Positions 25,401-37,078 of a stretch of DNA of 64,000 nt are shown here, piece by piece. This DNA comes from Bryoerythrophyllum caledonicum (lineage: Eukaryota > Streptophyta > Bryopsida > Pottiales > Pottiaceae), in the NCBI GenBank assembly GCA_963971425.1, contig OZ020523.1, positions 11,156,867-11,220,866 on the forward strand, in the 5' to 3' direction. Each line of letters starts with the position of its first letter. The stretch's first letter is position 1. Both the position numbers and the translations under genes were made by a program. The notes below the pieces were generated by a model. It was given only the letters and a program-made list of their open reading frames with translations. It did not search any database and was not told the DNA's origin.

Positions 25401-26085
25401 CGTCGAAAGTCGGTGGTAGGAAGTCAACTTTCTCTACAGTGATGGAGTTGAAATCAAGTTTACTAAGGACAGACTTGGCTCCACGACGGGAGCCTAAATT
25501 TTGCAAACACTCTACTATGCTATTTGACGTTGGGGGAAAGGAACGTTGAGGGGGATTAGATCTGTGCAAGGTAGTCAAGGAAGGTGGCGCTGAACAAGGA
25601 GGCGGAACGATCGGTGTTGATGGAAATAAAGAAATGCTAGGAGTCAAAGGGATGCACTCACCGTCAGAGTCGTCACTCAAAACGTACAGGGTCTCATTTC
25701 CTGGCTCTATTTTGACCTTTGAAAGCAGTGGTGTGACCCCAGTAGCAGTTGAAGATACACGAGGCGTCAAAGAAGGTGATGCTGTTCCACTGCTGCTATC
25801 GTTTCTGCCATACACTCAGTATTTACCCGCTCTAAGCGACCACAACTCGTCCACGCCACTGACAGTACTAAACTGTGCAACTGAATGAGTGATCTCACCC
25901 GTGATTGGATCGAAAACTTCTCGATCGACGTGAACAGATCCCTCAGTGATCTTGAATCTAAATGCTAGACGACTTCCACTCACTGAAGCAAAGCCGGTGT
26001 CACCAACTAAAAAAGTAACTGGTACGGTTGATCCCTCTCCGCGCAGCAAGACAAAAGTACTGAGTTCATCCTCTGAACCTGCCAT
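22416..26085 (-). pseudogene. MULE transposase with C-terminal SWIM finger
   Basis: The start is the ATG at 26085 (MAGSEDELSTFVLL). One frame runs to 23964, then an intron (GTAAGC donor, TAG acceptor), then an exon from 23867. The MULE nuclease domain is plain near 24530-24130: TIAVCDMQSED with the first acidic residue, FKGFMADSAQANWNAI with the second, and CLFHWTQSLEKHT with the usual C/H pair. Further on come WLTFWHFCYRQWGGFMDHV and NLAETVHNKW. The 3' part (22748-22430) has a SWIM motif, CDCPSF then CKHLYFI, normal for Mutator-like transposases. In-frame stops lie at 25816-25818 (TGA), 24073-24075 (TGA) and 23172-23174 (TAA), with further damage between 22794 and 22748. Frame is otherwise kept, so inactivation seems fairly recent. 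The enzyme would bind the element ends and cut them in the nucleus. Confidence 0.85.
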
Positions 26086-26664
26086 TTTTGAAATTGACGA
26101 AGAAGACAAGTAGTATAATGTGATAACAATTACCTGAGAGGAAATTTAGGGAGTTTGTAAGGAACCTATATACCATGGGTTTCACTAATGGACCGAAGAG
26201 ACCAATATGGGATTCGTGGAGACGAGTGAGATAATAAAATAAGAACTCGGCGAAATGCGGCCGTCTTTTTTCAATAATTAGAGTCTAATATAATGTATGA
26301 CAGGTACACTAAACCAAAATCTTATTGAAGTTCGACTAAAATATGTTTGAAAGACTGCTTAATCTCAGTCGAGCCGACTTTATCATTATTTTAAATTGCA
26401 ATTTCAAAATTGTGACTAATCCTGGAGCATCAGTGGCAATGAATTCAAACGTGGTAGAAAAGTACAAAATTTAAGTATCGCCAATGTCTTAATCTAGGTG
26501 ACTGTAATAAATGATATTCTCTGTTAAAATAATCTCATTTATTTTCGATCAAATCTAAGGAAAGAATGATAAAATATATTTCACATGTTCATCATAGTGA
26601 TGTGAACCCATAATTTTGGAATAAGAGAGTAGATGAATGCTGGCAAAATTTCAAGTCACTAATC
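26086..26664. promoter_or_regulatory. Shared upstream region of the two MULE genes
   Basis: This 579-bp AT-rich stretch separates the start codons of two divergent genes inside the transposon, so it must carry both promoters if they were ever expressed. I see no clear TATA pair or symmetrical motif. The arrangement implies that transposase and cargo were co-regulated; this is inference from position only. Confidence 0.5.
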
Positions 26665-28224
26665 ATGAAGAGGAGAAAGAGGAAAGCCTTGTATTTCAGT
26701 GATCCCAAGATGTTGAAGAGGAGTAGGCAAATGAGAGAGAAGAAGTCGAAGCCAAGGGATGCCGATCTGGGCGACACAGCAAGGGTCCTGACATATGAGA
26801 ATGCGTCTCGAAGCAGTCCAGCTATGAGTAGTCAAAGTAGTCCGGAGCTTTCGAATATTGATGAGCTCCACATTGAAGATATGGAACGAGACGATGGTGA
26901 GGAATCGAACCAAGATAGGAGATGTGAGGCTGATCATGATCTCGGTAAGTCCTCATTGTTGAATATTGTCCTTATCGATTCAATTTCAACATTAGTCTTT
27001 GCGAGTTTAGCTTTAAAATCAATCTGGCATGATGGTATTCAATCATATAGAGAATATTGAGATGGTTACAGTATATATTGTATCAGAGAGCCCATTTCAT
27101 ATCCCCGATGGCAGCAAATGTTCAGTTGAATTTTGATATAAGGTCGTTCTCTTAGGACGCGGCAGTATTGGCTAGTAGTAAGTAGTACTTGTTGCTAAAG
27201 ACCCAAGGATACTTCCAACCGCTTTAAGATGTCCTTTTCAACACGTACTTCCTCAATATCGTCACCCATTGAGTTCACCCTAGAAGGTGAGAGTAGGGCG
27301 GCCAAGTAAGAGGAATAGAGAAATTCGGAAAGGGAGTAAGCGGGTTAGAACCTAAACAAGCGGAGGGGCTCAGCAATACTGCCTAGTCGAGTAAGACAAG
27401 ACCAGACTCTAGATGAGGGAGGCATGTGGACCCCAGGCATGGAAAAAGTCATGGCGTAACCACAATTACAATCGCGTGGGAGCAGCGCCTTCATGCTCCA
27501 CCCTCGGTGACCCTAAGCAAGACAAAGGAGAGAAGGGCCGTGAGTTGACGCGTGAGGGAACCGCGACTAGGGAGCTGCGTGAGTTATCAGCGACTTGTCT
27601 TCCCGCGCGAGGGAGTTGCGTTAGCTGAGGGAGCTGCGTTGCGTGAGAGTCGGCGCCTTCCTGCGTCGCGTGAGGAAGCTGCTTTGCGAGAGGGAGCTGC
27701 GCCACGTGATTAGGGTCGCCTTCCTGCGCCGCATGAGGGAGCCGCGTTGCCTAAGCAAGCTGCGCCGAGATCGACTAATCAGCGCCTTGCTGCGCCACCA
27801 CCGTAGAGGTCTAGGGTTTGTTGTGGTGAGCGTCGTCGCATCTAATCGTCTTATGATGTCGCGAGAGGGAGAGCCGCGCCTTGATGCGCCAAGAAAGGAG
27901 AGTAAGTGAATCAAGCCCGAAAAAAATAGCGAGTGGGAGAGATGCGTTGTGACTATTAGGTTTAGGACCATCAAAGATCCCAATGTCGTTCAGTTTTCAT
28001 CGAGATTATGGGTTTCTAACAATCAAGTTCTTGTTGCAGCCGAGGTGTGCGACGAGCGCGACGAAAGTGAAGCAAACAGTGACTCAAGTGGACCTAAAAT
28101 GATAGGTAAGCAGCTCATGTCCAATTTGAAGCCATCAATTAAACCTTAGTAGAATGTTACGGAGTAATATTTTCCAGGGAGGTCTGAGAGGGAAACCGTC
28201 GGCACAGGCAGCGCCACCTCCGAC

Positions 28225-28310
28225 GAGGTGCCGCTGTCGGCACCCCCCCGACGGCGTCCCTCTCCGGACGAGGAAAGGCGCCGCCGAGGGGGTGCCGACA
28301 GCGGCACCTC
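28225..28310. repeat. GC-rich hairpin in an intron of the cargo gene
   Basis: The left arm 28225-28256 and right arm 28279-28310 are inverted copies with only a few mismatches, separated by 22 bases. Each arm holds GTGCCGCTGTCGGCAC or its complement, itself nearly palindromic. The sequence is far more GC-rich than the intron around it (28106-28418), which suggests a separate small insertion. Related fragments precede it from 28195. Confidence 0.85.
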
Positions 28311-29563
28311 CCCACAGGTGACACTTTTGACTTTATCTCCATTTTTCTTTTCTTGTCTTATCAATTTCTTTTTCTATGACTTTGGCTAATTTTTTGATTC
28401 TGCTCTTATTGATTTCAGAGAACCCTGTGACTGGCTCCGACCTGCAGGATTTTCAGAATGAAGGTTCTATGAGACTTCACATTGATTCACATCTGTTCAT
28501 TGTATCTAATACGAAATCTAGATTGTTTTAGGGCTACCTACTAAGGAGACATTACTCCTGGACGAGGAGGACACAGACGGTAGCATGAAGCCCATGTCTG
28601 CTGACGAGCTTGGGAAGGAGATGGATGACTTGGTATTAAAGGAGTCAGTCAACACAAACTTGGTTTTGGAGAGGCTTCGGTTGAAACCGAAGGCTAAATC
28701 TAAGTTACATATCCCTCTATGCAGAATGATTTCATTACCGGTGGTCAGGCCATTCTTGAAGAATGATGTCATGGGGCTGAGTGCTCATTTTGTAAGCACA
28801 GGTTACATGGATGGCCACGGTGTGTTCTATGTAGCTGTGGAGAACAACGAAGGTAAGACTGTTCCTGTCTCAGATGAGATATCTGGATCCTGGAATCCAC
28901 TTTGGACCAGTGTAAACGAACGCTTCGAAACGGAGTTGCAGAATGATATTGATTTGAAACAATTCTCTGGAATGATGTTCCACGTCTGGGATGGAAACCA
29001 GAGATTACAGGCTTGGATGCCTGTAATCAACCGAGATCATTTCAGTGACATCAACTGGCATTACTCGGTGGAATCTATCATTCTTAATGTGGACGGACAA
29101 GTGGCTCCTCTACTTACGGCTCTTCACCAAGTAAATTGGTATGTTCATTACTTATTGCAACATCTAGCATTGAATGATTTGAGTTGACCACTCCTATTGC
29201 ATTTGTCTTCGTTTCAGATTTACTCAACCTTGCTTTGAATTGAGTTGCTCAAAGTACTGCATGTTGGTGATGAATTGTATTGTGTAAAACACAAATTGTT
29301 TTCTACACAAAATGTCTTTTTGAGGGAGCTGTTTTGTAATTGACTCACTGATATGTCTCACCAGGCGAAACCAAAAATCTCATGTGACAACAAATTTAGT
29401 CCACAAATTATATCGCATTCAGGGTATTGCCGGTCAACCGCTTGAGTATTTTGAAACTCTCGTGGGCAAGGACGAGATTGTTGCAGCCGAGGCAAAGCAG
29501 AAGTCAAAGGAACGAACTTGGTATACTTTGACATTTAAGTCTCTTATCGCGATTCTTTACCAG

Positions 29564-30653
29564 GTAATTCGACTCATCTTTACTATGTGCAGTATCAAGA
29601 GTGATTAGTACATAATATTATGTGGAAGAATCGCAAGAATTACTTTGATTCTGTGATGTAGATGTGATTATATTGAAATAGAAAATGTACGGCAATCCCC
29701 ATGATATTGGTTTCGGTTTCAATACTGAGTGTATTTTAAGACTCACCAAGAAATGACATAATTAGATGCGTATATATATCATGGCTTCTCCCTTCTGATT
29801 TATTGAGTTTATATTATTGAATTAATATTATTTATTATTTGATGATTTCATAATCTCTACGTAGTTTCAGTGACAGAATGAGTTGTGAGTTTGGTTTTTG
29901 GTTATCGTGATTTTGGTAAAGTTTTCGGTGACGTCGTTTTCCTCAGCTCTAACTATGACCTTCAAGGATATTTATCAACATGCGTTCACAGAACTCATAT
30001 TGGTTTGTCGAGTGATATTGAAATAACTATTGAATTAGACTGTATTCGGAGAGGTAGATAATAAGAGTTCTCTCGTTACAAATGGTTGACTCTAAATTGA
30101 CTGCTTCCCGAATGTAACCTTCTGCATGATCCTGAACCTGAACTCCTCTATCATTTGTTTTAGTAAAATTTTGTTTACAAAGATCATACTGATCACAAAC
30201 CGTATATTTTGGTTCAATTTATTAGTGATACTTCTGTTAGAGGCTGCGAATCGGCTTAGTATTTGGTACTTGAGTCTTTTTATTTTTCTCCGAAATATTT
30301 TGATCTTGTGCATTAGAAATCTTTGAAATAGTATACTGCTGCCTTGTTCCGGAACACGGGAATACTAGATCAGTTCACTAAACACGTTAGAAAAGCAGGC
30401 TGTACATGAGTCTAAATTTTTAGTTAATGTCGACTAAAATTTCATTGGATCAGTTTCATGTTTTATTTGCACCTGCTTGACTATTGAACTTCCAACGGTT
30501 TATTTTTGGAGGCCCATCCAACAGTATTGTGCATTGAATATATGTGGAATTGTTTCTACAAACTTTGGATCAGTTTCCTTGGTTTAGATACTAGTATTGT
30601 GTCCATGTTTTCTTATGAGGTACATTAACTAAATTTTGTTCTGTCCTCCCCAG
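29564..30653. other. 1.1-kb AT-rich intron of the cargo gene
   Basis: This is the longest native intron of the methyltransferase-like gene, between GT at 29564 and AG at 30653. It is AT-rich. I see no gene or recognisable element inside. Confidence 0.6.
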
Positions 30654-31029
30654 CAAGAGCTTGGTGATGCTGTTGCTCACGCCAATAGGAAATTCAAAGA
30701 GAAGTTCCCTGACGAGTCAGAGTGGACTTCAGCAAAGATTCATGAGTTCGTTTCTGAACGCTTTGAGAAAGTGAAGGTTCAGCTTAGCTCAGAGCTCAAG
30801 AAGCAACTACCGATTGCGGACCCAAAACATACAGCAGAGTTCTTATCTCAAGTTCGCATTCATTACGAGAACCGTGAAGATGATCCTGAGATGTCTCAGG
30901 AAAAATTATATTACCTCGCAACCTCTGCAATGGTTTCCAGCATGAAGGTAAAGTGGTTGGAGCGGTGGAACAAGCCACCTTCTCTTCGTGAACAAGTTTG
31001 GTTTCCAAGGTCAAAGTTTCCAGACCATG

Positions 31030-33331
31030 CACTATAAGAAACCCGTGTTTTTTGTTATGTCCTTAATCATGTCAGCGTGTTTTTTTGATGTCTTGGAGCT
31101 AGCCAGTAATGTCCCCGTGAACGTGAGGATGTCCACGCGTCAATAATGAACAGTGGAGGTGGGAGGGTCCCGAAACGCGCGTGCGAAATAGGAGACGCGA
31201 CGATGTCTCCAACAACGCGCCCGTCTCGGAGGACGTCATCGAGGACATCTTGGGTGACGCAAAATTGCCATGCTCGCAGCGGACAAGCGTTTCACCAGGG
31301 ATAAGAATGTCGAAGTTACTACTATGCAAGGTAGAAAGCAGCCCAACGTTAAAAAAAACAACGAAACGGGCAGCGGTCTGCAAGAGGAGAAACAAAAGGG
31401 CGCGAGCCTTATAAAACAAGATTTTTTTTTTTAAATTAAAAAAAAAGTATATAAAATTGAAGAATATTCTGATTATATTTATTAACTTTGATCCTCTGAA
31501 ATTTTTGATTTGTCCACTTCGTATCAAAATGGTTTCCAAAATAAAATAAAATTTTAAATATTAAAAATACAAAATATTAATTAATATTATAATAATATTT
31601 TATAAAAACTGATTATTCTGTAATTAAAGCGGACATATTAAATTCAGTACTGTATATTTAAATATGAATTAATATTTATTAATTAATATAATATTAAAAT
31701 ACCACTTTTCTACCAAAACCAGAATTATAAGGAATTTAGGGTGATTTTGTAAAGTCCTTGGTGGCTTACCCATGTGGATATATTATATATTTTGTAGTTT
31801 ACAGCACTTCATCTACATGGCAAATACAATTCCATGTCGGATAAGGTGACACGTCATTCTGTGTATAGGTCCACGTCACTTGAGACATCCAATTGAAGAT
31901 GTCTCGAGTAACGTCTACATATCTTTGAGGACATCCCACAGAGACGTCTCTGAAAACATCAGCAGTGTTTGGCAAAACATTGACATGTCCTGGAAAACAT
32001 CATCGTGTCTTGCAAAACATAACCATCAAGTAGGATGAATTTCGTCAAGTTCATTGGATGAATAGAGGCGGCGAGGGTTAGCTGCTGCAGCCATAGTTAG
32101 GTCATGAGGCGGCTAGGGTTAGCTGCTGCAGCCATAGTTAGGTCATGAGACCTTTAAGTAGAATTTGAGGTTGCACAAAGCTCACTTTGGCCTTCATTTC
32201 TCCAAGTAGTTAGAGTTTTAAATGTAGAGGTTGAAGTTTTAGAGTGTAGATTGAGTTTACAAGTTAGAATGTTTGAGTTTAGAGTGTAGAGGTTAGAGTT
32301 TTGAGTGTAGAGGTTAGAGTTTAGAGTGTAGAGGTTAGAGTTTAGAGTGTAGAGATTAGAGGTGCAGTGTTGGACATGCAATGTGCTGTGAGCGACATAT
32401 AGACGTGACCATGTTGTAGAAGACGTATGCCGCAGCACTTACGAAACGTAGGGACGTCTTTTGAAACATCCCCGTGTCTATGGAGACATTCCTGGACATG
32501 TTCACAAACACGGCAATGTTTTAGGCTACGATGTTGTGACATTTTAGCGATGTTCAATTTTGAGTTTAGTATAGGCTGTATTCGTCTATGTAATGACTAT
32601 AAAATGGAAGGCATTCATATTTTAAATTGCGTGTATATCATATTACCACATTTGCAAGTAGGCCAGTAAGCATGAATTTGGATGAATGTACATGTTACAT
32701 GTATGATGAGGTATTCATGTCTTGTACTCATGTCTTGTACAACATATTGATGTCTTGTACAACGTATTCATGTCTTGTACAACATCTCTCGATGTCCCTC
32801 CAAAACACCATCACATACACAGCGTCAGCAATACCATGCATCAGGGGATGTCACGTCAGACACGCATAAGTTCTTTGAGACGTCTGCGATCACACCCTCA
32901 TTGCCGACCCATGAGGTTAAAAAACACAGCCATATTACCAATGACGTCCCCGCAAACACGAATCTGAAAAAAAAACCACGCAAATATCTGTTGTCGTGGC
33001 CTGCCACGTCACTCTTTCCCGGGTCCAGGTCACACGCCACGTCAGATTCCACGTCACCATTGGATCGGATGAATTTCCGGCCATGTGGCACTGCCCGTCA
33101 TCCTACCGCTTAGGTGTCGTCTACGTGGCGCCCAGTTGGCACCATTTCGAGCCTCCCCAAATCTCCGAAAATCGTCCCTGTCGCAGGGATGTCCTCGCGT
33201 TTTTGGTGATGTCCCTATACGTTATAGCGTGTTACACGCGTTGGTACGTCAGAGGGATGTAAATTCGGATGACTACATGTCTCCTAGGACATGATTCAGG
33301 ACGTGACAAAAAACACGGGTTTCTTATAGTG
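31030..33331. mobile_element. Non-autonomous CACTA element nested in the cargo gene
   Basis: The element is 2,302 bp. Both ends begin CACTATAAGAAACCCGTGTT read inward and stay matched for about 34 bases with three differences. The three bases outside are ATG on each side (31027-31029 and 33332-33334), the 3-bp duplication expected for CACTA (EnSpm/CMC) elements. Subterminal parts are full of short GATGTCC/GGACATC-like motifs in both orientations, as is usual for CACTA ends. There is no transposase. Removing it together with one ATG restores an open exon (KFPDH then DFPDWLHKATWWSQ before a GT donor), so it inserted into a coding exon of the MULE cargo gene. Confidence 0.93.
32215..32362. repeat. 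21-bp minisatellite inside the CACTA element
   Basis: Five to seven imperfect units of the type AGAGTTTAGAGTGTAGAGGTT run here. A second repeat, TCATGTCTTGTACAACATAT, recurs three to four times at 32708-32790. Internal minisatellites of this sort are common in non-autonomous CACTA elements. Confidence 0.8.
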
Positions 33332-35993
33332 ATGACTTCCCTGACTGGCTTCACAAGGCAACATGGTGGTCTCAGGTACTATCTTCTGTTTTATGCCATT
33401 GTGATTATAATTTGTGCTTTGCTTCTAAGTTATATGCAAATTTCCATTCTATGATTTATTTCTAGTTGATTGACTTGAGTACTATTGTTTGATTGTTGTT
33501 TCTAGCTTTCAGCAGAGACCGAGACTCTCTTTGATGGGATTTTATTGGACATGGAGGTTTTGATTGACTATTTTTCCGATACTGGAATGCCTATTCTAAC
33601 GATATCCAAATATATTGAGCAGATGCGCGTGCAACTGTGGCATATTGCCTTTCAAAATGAATTCAAGGGAAAGGAGTTCACAAGAATAATCCGCCGGAGA
33701 AGCAAGTGGGATTGAAGCATGCCATCAACCGCACTATCTACAGGTACTTCATGTATATTCTTTTCTCAAGGAAGACAATCACTAGGACTCCACCATCCTT
33801 CTCCAATTACTTGGAGAAGACTAGTGATATGTTTATGTTCACTGAGGAAATGACAAAGAAGTGGAGCCGCGAGCATTGGGAGCGTTGCGGGTGGTATATA
33901 GCTTGTCCTGTGAAGAGGCCACCTTCATTTGATATCGACCTCAGGAACAGTGTGCAGCCTGATCTTCTGGGCACAGAAATTTCGGTTCCTTCAGTCACTA
34001 TAGAGGTTGGTCCCAAGAAGACTTGTGTCTCGAAGAGGAAGGCTGCAGCTGAGGCCGAGGCCGTTGCTAAAGCACAAGCGGAGTCGGATGCCGCTGCAAA
34101 GATGAAGGCTGAGTCCGACGCTGTTGCATCAACTGTAGCAAAAGCACTTGCAGCCGCCAAGGTTGATTTAGCCTTCCAACAAGCTCAGCTAATCCCTTCT
34201 ACCATAGCTGCCGACGTGGATGACGTCCACATGTTAGACTCGGAGTCCTTGGTGGCGCCGACTCGTTTCAATAGGAGACCGAAACGATCTCCAGCTGAAG
34301 CCTCCAGTGCCTCAAGTCCCCTCTCATTAAGTTCTAGTATGCTTATCGAGAAGGTTAACGCTGGTAGAACCTCCACTCTTCTCCCTACGACAGTCTTCGT
34401 GGACAACACATCGATCTCTATGATAATAGAGTCCTTTCCTGCACAGCACTCATCTCTACATCAAATCAACTCGTTCGTCCTCCAGGTACTTCAGATATTA
34501 TACTATTACTTCAATTCAGATCAGTATCCCCTTTACTTCTCCTGGATTTTTGTCTTCTTCTGGAGCACATATAAACGGCAGCAAAACTGAGCAACTTTTA
34601 CAACATACTATCATTTAAACTGCATCCAAACACCCATGCTCTTAGTTCTCATACAGTTTTATTGACTTCTACTTATACAGGCTCGAAAGGAGGCCTCTAG
34701 TTCAGAACGGTCCACTCACTGTCCTCACAGTGGATTTGACTTGATCTTGGCAGACATCCCTGACGGGATGCCCATCCCATCTATCTCGAAGCATGCGTTG
34801 GACATTCCATCGTGGAATGAATATTCAATCTCGGCCATCGAAAGCTTGTTTGAGTTTTCTAAATACTTCCTTCATGATTCAAGTGGGATACTGATCTTCT
34901 TGCCCGAGGTACCCTCCATTCGGTCTCATGTGTTATCGTATGCAGGAGGATACGGTTTCAAGGTCTTCAGAGAGTGGTGGGCAATTAACGACCTCCCCTT
35001 TACCTCGCACATTAATGCAACATTGAAGGTTTGATTTCTAACCTGCTTTCCAATATTCCAATTGGTTTTAGTTTACAATTTTGAACTTCGTATTCAATCT
35101 CAGAGCTTTTTCTTGACCGTGGTTTGTTATGCAATCGCAGTCTCAAAGGTTCCGTGTCTTGTTCTTCGTTCGTGAGAACGTGGATGTCGGAATGTTTACT
35201 TTCAACAAGAACAATTCCCTCTCTGAAATGGGAATGGACGTGGAAGAATCAGACGTTCTATTCAATTTCACCTCCGCCGAATCTCAGTCCATGCGAGGAG
35301 TTGTTCCATGGAGAGGGCCACGTGAGAAGGATTCTATCTTCCTCCGGATGTTGATTGAGGCGTTATCACAGCGTCAAGCAGTTATTCTGGATGCCTATGC
35401 CTCCACCGGTGAGTCTTTCTCAAAGTTTACGGCAAGATATTTAATTTCAAGAATTATTATAGAATTGATTTTTCTCTGCAGGCAATTCCGTGCGCGCATG
35501 CCAGATGACCGGTCGACATATTGTTGCTCTGGAAAGCGACACCGCCATCTTTAACGAGAAGTTGAAGGACCTTTCATCCCGATCATCGGTGCCGACAATC
35601 CCAACTCATTCACCTGGAGTGACAACTCTCCCAGACGAAGACGTCCTTATCCACAAAATAGTGAAACGCAACTGAATGAGTACGTAAATTTACCTTTTAT
35701 ATGTTTAGATTTCTCTGCCACTTTGTTGTGATGAACTCCATGTTTTCATATCTTGATATCTCAATGTTTTCTACAATCTGATTGCTAGGGCGGTTTCTCC
35801 ACCAAGTGATTTTCTACTGCCACCTTCGGCCGTACATGCTGCTGACATATTGGCGACTACTTCTTCTCCTCGACATCAAACCCGCAATCAGCAATATGAT
35901 GCCCAAGTGGTTTGTTATATGGATGTAGAAGCAGAGGTCGATTTACATGCCCTGCCCTCATCTTCGGACTCTAGTTCTTTTGCCTCTACGTGA

Positions 35994-37030
35994 GCACTAA
36001 TATTGCCCTCACTTGGAATCTTGCTTGTTCCACTTCGTTTCAAGGCACCCCCTCTTTATAACAACCGTCCCCTTCTTGTTCTCCGCCGTCTTATTTTCAA
36101 TTATAAATACATGATTAAATTACTATAATTGAAAATATGTTTTTTCCCAATCGATGCCACATACAACCATATTGCGTGTCCTAGTTCTATATTGCCTGTT
36201 TCTGGAGATTTCTAAAATTTATTGTAGTTTTTGCGTGAATCTCTTCCTTCTACTTACGTTTGGTGATCTCTATATCTTGAACTTGCGGTGAACGGATCTT
36301 AAATTCGTTGTGTCTTTTATAACAGTGGAGACCTTCATTTTATATGGTCTGAAATTGACTCTATGTACTTCCTCAAAGTAGTTGAGCACCATACTCATTC
36401 TTTCCATTCTAGAAAGGCATTATCACTTTGTATATATAATACTCATTGTAAAACTGAGTATAAAGGAAATTATTTGAGCTACAAATTTATAGTAATATGC
36501 CCTTATTACATTCTCTTACTACATGAGCCCTCTAACCTTTCAATTCCTCATTTTCTTCCATGTAATCAAGACATCTTTAATCATTATTATCAGTACCCCG
36601 CGCACTACAATATCTCGTTGACTTTTCCAAAATTTAAATCATTTGATAAATACTACTCTGTAAGTTCATCGATAAAATCTAGCATAATTTTCATTGGACG
36701 CTGTAATAGTGATTAAATGAACACAAAAACTGGTATCATATTTACTTGATGTCGAAAATTTGGATTGATAATGCAACGTCACTATTTTAAGGGTCTTCTA
36801 GCACTCCACGGTCATAGGGTTCATACATCCATCCACATCTTAAGCAAGTGTTCCCTTCTCAAAAAGTACCTTATTTTATAGAATGGAAAACCAAAGACAA
36901 CACATACTTTATTGGAGCCCACGACTATAGGCGCTCTTCCATCAATTTCGACTAGGTTATATTCACTTTCCCACTTGCTTCATGTCAAACTTTATGACAT
37001 CGCTTTCCTAGAAAAACCCCAACTTCAACA
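35994..37030. other. MULE right subterminal region
   Basis: AT-rich DNA between the stop of the cargo gene (35991-35993) and the right terminus. It contains the presumed 3' untranslated region. I see no further gene; the open frame at 36363-36716 has no coding character. Confidence 0.4.
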
Positions 37031-37078
37031 CTCTAGGCTCACCGCTCACCGCTCTGGGCACGCAAAATAGCTTCATCC
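37031..37078 (-). repeat. Right terminal inverted repeat of the MULE
   Basis: On the plus strand it reads CTCTAGGCTCACCGCTCACC, then GCTCTGGGCACGCAAAATAGC and TTCATCC. Its complement matches the left end. The 11-bp flanking duplication follows at 37079-37089. Confidence 0.85.

Larger units (their letters stand above)
26665..35993 (+). pseudogene. ParB-like / beta-class DNA methyltransferase-like fusion
   Basis: I read 11 exons: 26665-26944, 28040-28105, 28419-28463, 28532-29138, 29365-29563, 30654-33375 (interrupted by a CACTA element), 33506-34485, 34681-35028, 35141-35408, 35482-35679, 35789-35993. All junctions are GT-AG and phases agree, giving about 1,204 codons if two single-base losses are allowed (near 33680 and 35570). 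Residues 280-290 (VWDGNQRLQAW) match the DGNHR signature of ParB/sulfiredoxin-fold proteins. An Ala/Glu/Lys coiled coil follows at about 715-760. Near 889, LILADIPDGMP sits where the DPPY motif IV would be, and near 1065 VILDAYASTGNSVRAC then GRHIVALESD looks like motif I and the following acidic strand. The IV-before-I order is that of beta-class N4-cytosine/N6-adenine methyltransferases. Activity is doubtful because motif IV is altered. The family assignment is inference from motifs. Confidence 0.7.
21844..37078. mobile_element. 15.2-kb MULE-type transposon with methyltransferase cargo
   Basis: The left end (21844-21899) and right end (37031-37078) are inverted copies. Reading inward, both contain GCTATTTTGCGTGCC, then AGAGCGGTGAGCGGTGAGC and CCTAGAG. 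Immediately outside lie GACCAAATGGG (21833-21843) and GACCGAATGGG (37079-37089), a direct repeat of 11 bp with one mismatch. This is the 9-11 bp duplication expected of Mutator-like elements. The left terminus has a 2-3 bp indel against the right (GGGATT versus GGATGAA before GCTATT). Inside are a minus-strand MULE transposase with SWIM finger (22416-26085) and a plus-strand ParB-like/methyltransferase-like gene (26665-35993), with a 580-bp shared upstream region. A CACTA element is nested inside. This copy is dead, with lesions in both genes. Confidence 0.85.

Noticed and set aside
21844-37078. Polinton or virus-derived element as an explanation for a 15-kb unit with a methyltransferase-like gene
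   Set aside because: There is no capsid, polymerase or integrase of that type. The transposase is a MULE with a SWIM finger and the flanks show an 11-bp duplication.
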